Assembly (NCBI RefSeq): GCF_009765825.1
Contig: NZ_LMUR01000003.1
Coordinates: forward strand, 221,864-285,863
Origin: Granulicella sp. L60
GTDB lineage: Bacteria; Acidobacteriota; Terriglobia; Terriglobales; Acidobacteriaceae
Direction: 5' to 3'
DNA: 64,000 nt
Every line of letters begins with the position of its first letter. Within the stretch, counting starts at the first letter, position 1. The position numbers were made by a program, and so were the translations under genes. Below the pieces are notes generated by a model. It searched no databases, had not been told where the DNA came from, and saw only the letters and a program-made list of their open reading frames with translations. Positions 37,612-46,549 of the stretch are shown here, piece after piece.

Positions 37612-38181
37612 CTACTTTTGTGTTGAATCACCCATCACAAGTGATGCCACCATCCTTCCCGCATCCCTCTTCTCATCGCCCACGGTCTGAGCATAGAGCC
37701 CCAGCGTCATCTCCGGAGTGGAGTGGCGCATGAGTTCCATGCTGACTCGTAGACTGATCCCACTTGATAGAAGCAGGGAAGCGTAAGACCTCCGGAGGGT
37801 GTGCCACCCGAGGTTTGACTTGGTGATCCCGGCCCTCTCTATGGCAGGGACAACGTTCCTGCGCCAGAGAGTGGCCGGCCAATAGGGCTGTTTCCCAAAG
37901 GAGATCTCCGAGGCGAAGATCCAGTCGTCGGGCTGACAAAAAGATGACTTCGCTCTCCACACTTGCAGCGCTTCCATAGCTTGTTGGGGGATTGGAAGCG
38001 CTCGGCGAGAAGATTCGGTCGCGTACTGAATCAGCTTGAGTGCACGAAATATCGGTAGGTTTAGTTTCCCGTCATAGCGCGCGTGAAGCTCGCGCCACCA
38101 ATGGTTGAGGCCGTTCCCGGCTATGTAGCCGGCTCTGTGAAGTTCCATGGCTATGCTCTCCAAAATCTTAGTTACCAGCAC
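37612..38181 (-). pseudogene. Truncated tyrosine recombinase (integrase remnant)
   Basis: The C-terminal catalytic half of a phage-type integrase: SSRRALPIPQQAMEAL leads into HTLRRSYASLLLSSG (His and second Arg) and MRHSTPEMTLGLYAQ (His and nucleophile Tyr). The first catalytic Arg box and the N-terminal SAM-like domain are missing; the first ~55 residues before SSRRALP have no resemblance to the family. Only 189 codons remain, against 350-400 in intact enzymes. It lies about 90 bases after tRNA-Ala, pointing inward, as left-end integrases do. Confidence 0.8.
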
Positions 38182-38359
38182 TGGATGCTGTACTCCATTG
38201 TGTCCCGCAAGCCGCAGAACTGTGTCTCGGATTATTGCTCCAGATGGAATAATGCGTTCGAGAAAGTAATAATCGACCCTCCTTTTCTCGCCTACTGTCG
38301 CTCCAGACGTTGCAACGGAGAGTGCTCACTCGCCGGAGATGCAAACGAAAGGAGCAGAT

Positions 38360-38689
38360 ATGCAACCCAGCCTTCCCACCAAACGGCTTCACTTCCGGCG
38401 ATTGCGTTCACAATGCCGGAGGTGGGCTATTCCATCGCTGATGTTCCTTGCCGCTCTGCCGGTCTATGCCCAGACTGGCGCGAGCCCGTGGGAGAACGCG
38501 GTCAACGCCCTTAAGACCTCGTTCACCGGCCCCATCGCACAGGGGCTGTCGCTCGTGGCCATTGTCGTCGGTGGCCTGATGTTCGCCTACGGCGAAGGCC
38601 AGTCGAAGAAGATGCTCGCCGGCATCGTCTTCGGCATCGGCATGGCGATCGGAGCAGTGAACTTCATGGCGTGGCTTTTCCCGTCGTAG
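38360..38689 (+). CDS. virB2: VirB2/TrbC-like pilin
   Basis: A 109-residue major-pilin candidate of the type IV channel. A long leader ends in LMFLAALPVYAQ (signal cleavage), then two hydrophobic helices GPIAQGLSLVAIVVGGLMFAYG and KMLAGIVFGIGMAIGAVNFMAWL joined by a short polar loop with Glu/Lys, the VirB2 architecture. AAAGGAG sits before ATG 38360. It starts the operon that runs to 47481. Confidence 0.85.
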   Translation: MQPSLPTKRLHFRRLRSQCRRWAIPSLMFLAALPVYAQTGASPWENAVNALKTSFTGPIAQGLSLVAIVVGGLMFAYGEGQSKKMLAGIVFGIGMAIGAVNFMAWLFPS

Positions 38690-38747
38690 CCGTCTGACGG
38701 CAGGCCCAACCAATACCCACAAACGACAGGAAGGAAGGAGGAAGCAC

Positions 38748-39071
38748 ATGGCAGAGGGCGGTTCACATCGCGACGCACGTAGAAACAAAGTCTACAAGGC
38801 AATGAACCGCCCGCTGACCGTGCTTGGCGCGGAACGCAGACTGTTCTTCGTCGCGCTGATTACAGGCGGCGCCATCTTCTCCATGTTGCACTCGCTGATC
38901 GGCGGCATCGGCCTCTTCGTCGTCGGCATCATCATCGCCCGCATTGCGACCAAACACGACGTAGAGATCCTGCGCATCCTCTTCAACTCCACGAAATTCC
39001 GCAGGCGCTACGACTCCATGAAGTGGGAGCCAACCGAGATCGTCATCAGGGGGCGTCGTGCTCAGGACTAG
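38748..39071 (+). CDS. virB3: VirB3/TrbD-like inner-membrane protein
   Basis: A 107-residue protein with the VirB3 signature YKAMNRPLTVLGAERRLFF, then two membrane segments (FVALITGGAIFSML and LFVVGIIIARIA). It supports pilus assembly with VirB4. It overlaps the virB4 start by 14 bases, a coupling often seen as VirB3-VirB4 fusion in other systems. Confidence 0.87.
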   Translation: MAEGGSHRDARRNKVYKAMNRPLTVLGAERRLFFVALITGGAIFSMLHSLIGGIGLFVVGIIIARIATKHDVEILRILFNSTKFRRRYDSMKWEPTEIVIRGRRAQD

Positions 39072-41520
39072 CAAGATCACGAAGGACTGGAACGAAGCCG
39101 GACCGTTTGCCGAGCAGCTCAACCTGTACGGCTTCTGGAACGAGCACTGCTTCCTGACCAAGACGGGAGATCTCGGCGCCGTCCTGAAGCTCGAAGGCAT
39201 CGACTACGAGAGCCTCGACCATGCCGGACGCGACTACGCGGTCAAGCGGCTTGAAGCCGCTCTCCGCTCCCTCGATGACAAGACCCGCCTCTATCAGGTC
39301 CTGTTCAAGCACAACCATCCGGAGATCGCGCACGCCACGTATGACGACCCATTCGTCCGCGCCGCGGTAGAACAGCGTGCGGCATTTCTCAAGGAAAGGT
39401 CAGACCGGCTGTATTCCATCGAGATCTATTGGGTGGTCATGATCGACGGCAGTTACCGCAAGGCCGGTCTGCTGCATGCGCTGGCCCAGTTGCCGAAAGA
39501 CCCGCGCTCGTCGCTACGCGACCTTCGCTCCCTGTTCTCAGGCGACAAGACGCGCACCCTGCTCTATGAGCAGGTCGAGCGCGACCGCGTCCGGTTGCAA
39601 CAGAAAGTTCAGAGTTTGAGTGGGCAGCTTAACGATCTGACGAAGATCGAACTGTCAGGGGCGGAGAAGACCTTCCGGTTCATCCGGCGTCTCGTAAACT
39701 TCCGCCCCTCCAAGATCGATGACACTCCACTTCGCGGCTCGCGCCATCTGGACTGGCAGGTGTGCGGCTCGGAGTTAGAAGCGCACCGCGGTCATCTCCG
39801 CGTGAATGACGACTTCGTCCGCGTTCTCACGCTGAAGGAGATGCCCGCCGAGACTCGCCCCCTGCTGTTGCAGGGTTTGCTCGACGTCTCGGCCAACTTC
39901 CATGTCGTCACCGAATGGCATCCGGTAGACAACGCGAAGTCCCGCAAAGAGATTGCCTCACGCCGCCGCCATCACCATAACTCGAAGACCAGCTTCGTCT
40001 CGAACCTTCAGGACCAGCAGAACACCAACCCAAAGGACCAACTCGTCGACGACTCCAAAGAAGCCGCGGTGGCCGAGTTGGGTGGTGCCCTTACCTCGCT
40101 TGGCATGGAAGGCAAGAACTTCGGTGAGTTTGCCTTCTCCGTCGTGGTCTATGACGAAGACCGCCTGAAGGTGGAACACACTGTCGCGGAATTTCAGAAG
40201 CTGTTCACGCAGCACGACGGTCTGCTCTACGAGGAACGCTACAACCTGCTCAATGCTTTCTTCGCGACCGTCCCCGGTAACCGGCAGTTCAACCTTCGCA
40301 AGCAGTGGGCGCTCAACTCCAACTATGCCGACCTGTCTTTTCTCTTCTCGATCGATACAGGTTCAAAGTGGAACGCAGAGCTGAATAAAGAGTATCTGGC
40401 AGTCCTCGAGTCCACTCACGGCACTCCCTACTACCTGAACCTGCACTATGGCGATGTTCCTCATGCGCTGATCACCGGAGCCACGGGCAGCGGTAAGTCC
40501 TTCCTTACCTCGTTCCTGTTGCAGTCCGCACAGAAGTATCAGCCGCTGACCATCATCTTCGATCTGGGCGCCAGCTACGAGATGCTGACGCGGACCTTCG
40601 GCGGAACCTATCTCAACGTCGGGTTGAAGACCCCAGGCTTTAACATCAATCCGTTTTCGCTGGAACCGACTCACGAGAATCTCAACTTCCTTTATCTCTT
40701 CCTCCAGGTCCTGATCGAATCCGGAGGTCGCTATGAACTGACAACCGCGGATGAGAAGACGCTGTACGCTGCGCTGGAGCGCGTCTATAAACTCCCGCGC
40801 GAGATCAGGACGCTTACCAACTTCGCGTCCATCCTCGGGCCATTGGGAGAACGTCTCCATCGCTGGACGCGTGCCGGCCAGTTCGGCTATCTGTTCGACA
40901 ACGTAGAGGACACGCTCACCTTCACGCGCTTCCAGACCTTCAACTTCAGCGGCTGGGATAAGTACCCCGATGTCCTCGAGCCGATGTTGTTCTACGTCCT
41001 GCAACGCGCTTCCTCGGAGATCGAGAAGCCGGAGAACGTCGGCATCTTCAAGCTCTTCGTCATCGACGAAGGATGGATCTTCTTCAAGAAGAAGATCATT
41101 CGCGACTGGATCACGAGGGCCGAGAAGACTTGGCGCAAGCTCAACGCGTCCATGATCCTCGCCACGCAATCGATGATGGAACTCAAAGACTCCGGATTGC
41201 TGGAGCTTGTGAACGAGTCCTGTCCCACCCGGATCTTCCTCGCGAATCCCGGCATAGACCGCAAGCTCTATGCCGAGACCTTCCAGTTGAAGGACACCGA
41301 ACTGGAGCTGCTGGAATCTCTTGTTCCCAAGCGCGACCTCCTCTTCAAGCAGCCCCAGTATGCCAAGAAACTGCGGCTCGCGGTCGATCCCCTGAGTTAT
41401 TGGACGGCTACCAACACGCCTCGCGACAACATCCGCAAACAGGATTACTTCGCCCGCTTCGGGCCGGAGCAAGGCTTGCTCCGGCTCGTTCAGGACCTTC
41501 CCAACCCACTCAACCAATAA
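39058..41520 (+). CDS. virB4: VirB4/TrbE type IV secretion ATPase
   Basis: An 820-residue hexameric ATPase that powers pilus biogenesis and transport. The N-terminal CagE/TrbE region precedes the motor: Walker A GATGSGKS (474-481), Walker B LFVIDE (666-671), then ATQSMMELKDSGL with the arginine-finger region. GTG 39058 follows AGGGGG. Complete and intact. It is the only transport ATPase of this cluster inside the window, since no VirB11 or VirD4 is found. Confidence 0.95.
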   Translation: MLRTSKITKDWNEAGPFAEQLNLYGFWNEHCFLTKTGDLGAVLKLEGIDYESLDHAGRDYAVKRLEAALRSLDDKTRLYQVLFKHNHPEIAHATYDDPFVRAAVEQRAAFLKERSDRLYSIEIYWVVMIDGSYRKAGLLHALAQLPKDPRSSLRDLRSLFSGDKTRTLLYEQVERDRVRLQQKVQSLSGQLNDLTKIELSGAEKTFRFIRRLVNFRPSKIDDTPLRGSRHLDWQVCGSELEAHRGHLRVNDDFVRVLTLKEMPAETRPLLLQGLLDVSANFHVVTEWHPVDNAKSRKEIASRRRHHHNSKTSFVSNLQDQQNTNPKDQLVDDSKEAAVAELGGALTSLGMEGKNFGEFAFSVVVYDEDRLKVEHTVAEFQKLFTQHDGLLYEERYNLLNAFFATVPGNRQFNLRKQWALNSNYADLSFLFSIDTGSKWNAELNKEYLAVLESTHGTPYYLNLHYGDVPHALITGATGSGKSFLTSFLLQSAQKYQPLTIIFDLGASYEMLTRTFGGTYLNVGLKTPGFNINPFSLEPTHENLNFLYLFLQVLIESGGRYELTTADEKTLYAALERVYKLPREIRTLTNFASILGPLGERLHRWTRAGQFGYLFDNVEDTLTFTRFQTFNFSGWDKYPDVLEPMLFYVLQRASSEIEKPENVGIFKLFVIDEGWIFFKKKIIRDWITRAEKTWRKLNASMILATQSMMELKDSGLLELVNESCPTRIFLANPGIDRKLYAETFQLKDTELELLESLVPKRDLLFKQPQYAKKLRLAVDPLSYWTATNTPRDNIRKQDYFARFGPEQGLLRLVQDLPNPLNQ

Positions 41521-41528
41521 GGAGACTT

Positions 41529-42284
41529 ATGCACCGCTCGCCTATCTTCCCCCTTCTCCTCGGTCTTGCTGCCACCGTCGCACACGGCCAGCAGACCACC
41601 GCTCGCATCGTCAAATACCACGCCAACGACATCGTGAATGTCCGCGGCAAGATGAGCTACACCACGCTCATTCAGCTTCCACCAACAGAGAAGATTCTGG
41701 ATGCGGCCACCGGTGACAAAGACTTCTGGATCGTCGATACGGTCGGAAACTATTGCTTCGTGCATCCGGCTAAAGCAGGCATTCATTCGAGTCTCGACCT
41801 GATTACCGACAAGGGCAGCGTTTATTCCTTCACCCTGAATGAAGCCGGGTCCTCCGATCCCGACCTGAAGGTCGTTATCGAGCCGTCCGACCCATCCTTG
41901 CTTGCCGCCGCCAACGGCGCGAGCAAGCTCGTCTCCGCTACGGAGATGATTGCTGCGCAAGAGCAGGCACGGCTCGCCCAGACTCATGCGGCGACTGCCG
42001 TCGAGCAGTTTCGCGCCGACTATCCCATCAAGGCTTTGAAGTTCGACTACATCTACCGCAACGAGAGTCCCTTCGATGTCTCCGCGATCTACCACGATGA
42101 CAAGTTCACCTATATCAAGTCGTCTGCGACGGAGAAGTTCTCCATCTACGAGTTGAAGGACAAGAAGCCCGACCTGATCACCTTCCAGTTACAGGACGGG
42201 ACCTATGTCATCCCCACTGTCGTCGATCACGGCTACCTCCAGATTGGCAAACACAAGCTCAGCTTCGACCGCACAGGTAAATAG
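41529..42284 (+). CDS. virB9: VirB9/TrbG-like outer-membrane core protein
   Basis: A 251-residue exported protein: signal IFPLLLGLAATVAHG, then the VirB9/CagX domain (VNVRGKMSYTTLIQLPPTEKILDAATGDKDFW; C-terminal YKIG-like FDYIYRNESPFDVSAIYHDDKFTYIK and HGYLQIGKHKLSFDR). It forms the outer-membrane core ring with VirB10 and VirB7. ATG 41529 follows AAGGAGACTT, 8 bases after virB4. Confidence 0.88.
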   Translation: MHRSPIFPLLLGLAATVAHGQQTTARIVKYHANDIVNVRGKMSYTTLIQLPPTEKILDAATGDKDFWIVDTVGNYCFVHPAKAGIHSSLDLITDKGSVYSFTLNEAGSSDPDLKVVIEPSDPSLLAAANGASKLVSATEMIAAQEQARLAQTHAATAVEQFRADYPIKALKFDYIYRNESPFDVSAIYHDDKFTYIKSSATEKFSIYELKDKKPDLITFQLQDGTYVIPTVVDHGYLQIGKHKLSFDRTGK

Positions 42285-42292
42285 GAGGCATC

Positions 42293-43556
42293 GTGCCAGA
42301 GGAAAAGCAGAATCCCGAAGTAGCCGAGGTGCAGGCTGCGCCTCCGTCCCCGGCCCCCCCCGGCATTGCGCGACAAGCGCGTTCTGCCGGAGGGTGTCGT
42401 CCCGAAGCAGGCGCAGGGTTACGTCGTTGCCGGACTCGCTGTGCTCATCCTGCTCGCCGTAATGTTCTCGAAAAACCACACTAAGACCGCGTCAGTCGCT
42501 CTCCCGAACACCACGCCATTCTCAAGCGATGCTAACGCAAGAAAAATCGCGGAGCTGGAGCAGAACCTCAGCGCGGAGCAGCGACAGAGCCAGCAACAGG
42601 CCCAACAACAAACCTCCGCAGCCGGCTCGACAACAGGAACCCAGGCTTCTAAGCAGCTCGGTGGCCCGTCGTCTCCTGCTGCGCAGTCGGTAACGCCTGC
42701 CGCCACCGAGCCGCCCCGCGATCCCATCGCGGATGCGGAGAAGGCAATGGCATTCAAAGCGCGGTTCGCCTCGAACCTTGTCTCTGCCGGTGCCGGCGCT
42801 TCGCGCCCATCGGCTCCTCCTTCGGACTCCGCTGACGCGATCGCCCGCCCAGAGAGCGACTCGGCCACATCTGCTCTTCGTTCTGCGAACTCGTCGTCGC
42901 AGGCTGCTGCTGCGCAGTCCGCCACTGCGAATAAGCGTGCGCCAGAGGTCAACATCAATTCCGCGCACGGCCTGCCCCTCGTCCTCTATGAAGGCACCAC
43001 CATCGACACGGTTCTAACGAACCGGCTCGACGGTGAGTTTGCTGGGCCGGTCAAGGTTATGGTGTCGAACCCCATCTATAGCCATGACGGTCAGCATGTT
43101 CTGATCCCCGAAGGCAGCTTCCTTCTCGGTGGTACGCAGAAGGTTGCCGGCTTCGGCCAGAAGCGCCTTGCCGTCACCTTCCACCGCCTCATCATGCCCG
43201 ATGGCTACTCTGTCGATCTCGACCAGTTCCACGGTCTCGATCAGATCGGCGATACCGGGCTGAAAGACATAACCAACAACCACTATCTCGAGATCTTTGG
43301 AACGTCGATCGCACTCGGCGTCATCGCCGGTGCGGCAGAGACCACAACGAATAGCGGCTACAACGAGACCGGCTCTGAAGCATACCGCCAGGGCATCGCT
43401 TCAAGCCTCTCACAGTCGAGCGCCAATGTTCTCGATCGCTTCATCAACATTCCGCCAACGATAACGATCCGCGAGGGGCATCGCATCAAGGTTTATCTCA
43501 CCCAGGACATGCTGCTGCCTGCTTACGAAAACCACGACATGCCGGCGGTGTTTTGA
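42293..43556 (+). CDS. virB10: VirB10/TrbI core protein, interrupted by a frameshift at a C-tract
   Basis: The inner-to-outer membrane bridge of the channel. GTG 42293 has AGGAGG before it and encodes MPEEKQNPEVAEVQ..., but that frame ends after 63 residues. The main body (membrane helix YVVAGLAVLILLAVMF, Ala/Ser/Gln-rich periplasmic linker, C-terminal VirB10 domain with GSFLLGGTQKVAGFGQKRL and IPPTITIREGHRIKVYL) is in the +1 frame from near 42360. The frames meet at eight Cs (42354-42361); with seven Cs the product would be a continuous ~420-residue protein. The body frame has only a TTG (42366) without ribosome site. Either a homopolymer sequencing error, slippage-dependent expression, or inactivation. 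Confidence 0.88.
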
Positions 43557-43708
43557 TGCGTGCCCTTCTCGTCGTCTGCTTCGGCTGCGTGCTCATGGGT
43601 GGCTGTGCCTCCCCCACGCCGCCGCCGAAACCCTCTCCCTATCGGTTCAAGACGCCGGAATGCGTTGAGGTGCACTCCCCATCCTGTCCCGCATCCATCC
43701 ACCAATAA
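43556..43708 (+). CDS. virB7: VirB7-like small lipoprotein
   Basis: A 50-residue lipoprotein with signal RALLVVCFGCVLMGGC (lipobox MGGC, Cys17), then a Pro-rich tail with two more cysteines (PECVEVHSPSC). Size, position and lipobox fit VirB7, which anchors the core ring in the outer membrane. Its ATG overlaps the virB10 stop (TGATG). The family call rests on these features alone. Confidence 0.7.
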   Translation: MRALLVVCFGCVLMGGCASPTPPPKPSPYRFKTPECVEVHSPSCPASIHQ

Positions 43709-43725
43709 CTCCTCGAGGTTCCACC

Positions 43726-44631
43726 ATGAAAGCAATAAGAACTGTACTTTCCGTCTTCGGACTGTTTACCGCGTTCGCGCCCATGGCGCACGCTCAGTTC
43801 GGATCGGGCATCGTCTACGATCCCACCCAGAGCGCACACGCCTTGCAACAGATCGAGCAGGGAGAATCACAACTCCAGAAGTGGGCAACCGAACTCAATA
43901 ATTGGCAACAGCACCTCCTCAAAGAAGCACAGATCTACACGACTGCCGAACAGACCCGCACGCAGATAGTCACCATGTACAACCTGGCCTACCAGATGTC
44001 CACCATGCCTCAGAACCTGGCGGCACGGTATCGGGCTGATTGGTCGCAATGGCAGAGCCTCGCGGCGCCCCCAAATACCTACGGCAACACGTCACCCCTG
44101 GTGAACGCGCTTAACTTTGGCGGGCTACCGCAGTCACAGCAGGGATACACCAGCGCCTACGTGCAGCCTCAGGGCTACCCCTCCGGCAATTACTCGTCTC
44201 TCGACTCTCGCACCCAGGCCACCGTTGCTAACCAGTACGCCACCTCAGAGCTCGCACAGACAACGACCACCAACACGCTCTCGACCCTTGGAACCATTCG
44301 CACCAACGAGTCGGCATTCGCCTCGAAGCTGACCAATCTCGAATCGGATACCTTCTCGACAGATCCAAGCCAGCAAACCCAGAACGCCCTGCTCGGCAAG
44401 ATCAACTCGGCGACACTGCTCCAGATCCACTCGCAGCAGGACACCAATCAGCTGCTTGCAGCCTCCATACAACAGCAATTGATCGCGCAGAAACAGCAAA
44501 TCGACGCTCAGAACCGCGCGATCAATAACTCGATTTACTTCCAGCAAAACTTCGCCAACACCATGCAGAACGTGAGCAGCGGCGTAAGTACCTCATTGCA
44601 TGCCATCTCGCTCAGCACCACAGGACAGTAG
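43726..44631 (+). CDS. virB5: VirB5/TrbJ-like minor pilus protein
   Basis: A 301-residue secreted protein with signal IRTVLSVFGLFTAFAPMAHA, FGSGIVYDPT just after cleavage, and an otherwise long helical, Gln-rich chain (QQIEQGESQLQKWATELNNWQQHL; LLAASIQQQLIAQKQQIDAQNRA), the TrbJ/VirB5 pattern. It likely sits at the pilus tip or periplasmic channel. 17 bases after the VirB7-like gene. Confidence 0.83.
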   Translation: MKAIRTVLSVFGLFTAFAPMAHAQFGSGIVYDPTQSAHALQQIEQGESQLQKWATELNNWQQHLLKEAQIYTTAEQTRTQIVTMYNLAYQMSTMPQNLAARYRADWSQWQSLAAPPNTYGNTSPLVNALNFGGLPQSQQGYTSAYVQPQGYPSGNYSSLDSRTQATVANQYATSELAQTTTTNTLSTLGTIRTNESAFASKLTNLESDTFSTDPSQQTQNALLGKINSATLLQIHSQQDTNQLLAASIQQQLIAQKQQIDAQNRAINNSIYFQQNFANTMQNVSSGVSTSLHAISLSTTGQ

Positions 44632-44645
44632 ACCGGAGGTCGTAC

Positions 44646-45467
44646 ATGCAGGACAATCCATTCACCTTTCTCGGCCAGGCTATCAGCCAGCTTCTGTCCT
44701 CGAACAGCGGGGCGCTACAAGCAGCGGGACTCGATATGTTCCGCGGCCTGGCCGTCATTCTTCTCGCCTGGTTTGGGATCAAATCCGCACTGTCCGCTTC
44801 GCAGGGACACGACGGATTCCATTTCGGCAAGTTCGCCGACCTAATCCTGCTGATCTCATTTGGTTTCGGGATGCTGACCTATTACTCGACGCCGATCCCA
44901 GGCGTCGAGTACAGCTTCAGCGATCTCGTCACCAAAGAGGCGCTTAGCATCTCTGGCCAGATCGAGTCAGACACCACTCAACAGATCGCCACCACGGTTA
45001 CTGCAGCCGAGCAGCAACTCGGAGCGCCTCCGGGCAACTTCAACATCCTCGAAGACCTGGTCTATCTGATCCTCGCGCTCCTTCTGGCCGCGATGGAGGC
45101 GGTGTCTTTCGCCGTGATCGCTTATGGCTACGTCGCCGCCGCCGTATGCGTGCTGATCGGCCCAGTCTTCATCCCGTGGTTTGTCGTGCCGAAGATGGAC
45201 TGGCTCTTCTGGGGCTGGTTCAAAGCCTTTATCGGCTTCAGCTTCTATCAGGTCATTGCGTCGGCGTTCATCTTCGTCTTCTCGAAGGTGCTGACCTCGA
45301 TGTTCCAGGTCATTGGCACGATCAGTATCTCGAACGCTCTGATGGAGCTACCCGCTCTATTTATCACGCTCTTTGTCTGCATCTACGGACTGGTCAAGAT
45401 CCCCGAGTTGACCGGCGCCATTCTCAGCGGACGCAGCGGAACCTGGGTCAACCCGATGGGACGGTAA
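44646..45467 (+). CDS. virB6: VirB6/TrbL-like polytopic channel protein
   Basis: A 273-residue inner-membrane protein with five to six hydrophobic segments (FRGLAVILLAWFGI, LILLISFGFGMLTYY, LVYLILALLLAAMEAVSFAVIAYGYVAAAVCVLIGPVFIPWFV, and LPALFITLFVCIYGLV). The LIGPVFIPWFVVPKMDWLFWGWFKAFIGF block is typical of VirB6/TrbL, which lines the inner-membrane pore. Confidence 0.87.
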   Translation: MQDNPFTFLGQAISQLLSSNSGALQAAGLDMFRGLAVILLAWFGIKSALSASQGHDGFHFGKFADLILLISFGFGMLTYYSTPIPGVEYSFSDLVTKEALSISGQIESDTTQQIATTVTAAEQQLGAPPGNFNILEDLVYLILALLLAAMEAVSFAVIAYGYVAAAVCVLIGPVFIPWFVVPKMDWLFWGWFKAFIGFSFYQVIASAFIFVFSKVLTSMFQVIGTISISNALMELPALFITLFVCIYGLVKIPELTGAILSGRSGTWVNPMGR

Positions 45468-45469
45468 TC

Positions 45470-46153
45470 ATGACGGATACAAATAAGACGTTTCCAATCA
45501 CCGATGCTGGACGGAAGTTTCTGGAGTTGTACGCCGAGCCTGTCGTCACTAACACCTATCTGAAGGTGGCACTCCTTGTGCTCTCCACAGTCACACTTAC
45601 TTCGCTCACGCTCCTCTATCGTGCCGAGACCGCTGCCTCGCGGCTGAAGCCGCTCGTCATCTCGGTCTCGGAGGCCGGACGAGGGCAGGTATCGAGCTAC
45701 GCCGACTTCTCAAAAGTCCCCGTCGATCGCGTGAGCAAGTATTACCTCGCTCGCTGGACGGAGCTTTATTACGGCCGCAATCACGCCACATTGCAGCGTG
45801 ATTTCACCGAGTCCCTCAACTTCTTCTCGAATGACTTGCAGGGTGCTACGCTGCTGCGCGTCACGAAGGCCAAGACGCTCGAAACCTTCCTCCTCGATCC
45901 CAGCGCTCCGAACATCGATATCGAAATTAAAGCAGTTGTGCTTGAGGACCTGCGGCAGGCTCCTTATCGCGCCCATATCGAATTCGAGAAGGTCTTCCGT
46001 TCACCAGGCGATCAGGACGAACAGCGCCGTGAGCGCTGGACTGCGAATATCGTCTATGGTTTCCGCGACGAAGTACCCAACAAGATGTTACTCACTAATC
46101 CTCTTGGCCTGGTTGTCAGCTATGTCCACGAGGATCAGGCTTTCGGGAGCTAA
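45470..46153 (+). CDS. virB8: VirB8/TrbF-like inner-membrane scaffold
   Basis: A 227-residue protein: short cytoplasmic N-terminus, one membrane helix (YLKVALLVLSTVTLTSLTLLY), then an NTF2-like periplasmic domain (WTELYYGRNHATLQRDFTESLNFFS, RRERWTANIVYGF, LLTNPLGLVVSYVHEDQAF), the TrbF/VirB8 pattern. Its start is 2 bases after the virB6 stop. Confidence 0.85.
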   Translation: MTDTNKTFPITDAGRKFLELYAEPVVTNTYLKVALLVLSTVTLTSLTLLYRAETAASRLKPLVISVSEAGRGQVSSYADFSKVPVDRVSKYYLARWTELYYGRNHATLQRDFTESLNFFSNDLQGATLLRVTKAKTLETFLLDPSAPNIDIEIKAVVLEDLRQAPYRAHIEFEKVFRSPGDQDEQRRERWTANIVYGFRDEVPNKMLLTNPLGLVVSYVHEDQAFGS

Positions 46154-46156
46154 ACT

Positions 46157-46549
46157 ATGCGACCGAAGAAGCCCATCCTGCTCTATTGTGCTGACCGCGA
46201 GTTGCTCTCGACCATCCTGTTCGCATTGCAGCTGCACCCCTATGACGTTGTAGCTGTCCGTGACAGCGTAGAAGCTTCGCGCCTGGCGAACGACAGAGAA
46301 GCGCCCTTCGTCTGTGGCGTTCTGATCCACGCGCAACAGGCCGATCCAGCCGGCAGGCTCATCCATCGGCTACTGGAGTGTGGTTCGCAGATGCCTCTTC
46401 TGCTGGTAGATCGCGCTGGGGATCTGGCACCCGTCCGCTACGCAGACATGGTTCTCTACGGCCGTAATACGACAATGGCCCATATCCTCGCCGGTATCCA
46501 GGTGCTCTGCCGGCGCAAACCCAGTCCGAAACCACGGAGAGCCGCGTGA
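46157..46549 (+). CDS. Receiver-like protein at the end of the T4SS operon
   Basis: A 130-residue protein that looks like a degenerate response-regulator receiver: ILLYCADRELLSTILFAL at the start where receivers have the acidic pocket, VRDSVEASRLAND, FVCGVLIHAQQADPAGRLIHRLL in the phospho-site area, then MPLLLVDRAGD. The phospho-accepting Asp and Asp-Asp pair are not evident, so it is likely a pseudo-receiver. It starts 3 bases after virB8, hence part of the operon. Confidence 0.6.
   Translation: MRPKKPILLYCADRELLSTILFALQLHPYDVVAVRDSVEASRLANDREAPFVCGVLIHAQQADPAGRLIHRLLECGSQMPLLLVDRAGDLAPVRYADMVLYGRNTTMAHILAGIQVLCRRKPSPKPRRAA

Noticed and set aside
38083..38514. Plus-strand open frame overlapping the integrase remnant and virB2
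   Set aside because: No ribosome site, no family resemblance, and it overlaps two supported features.
41073..41528. Upstream extension of virB9 by 152 codons
   Set aside because: It reads through virB4 in another frame; the true start ATG 41529 has AAGGAG and a signal peptide.
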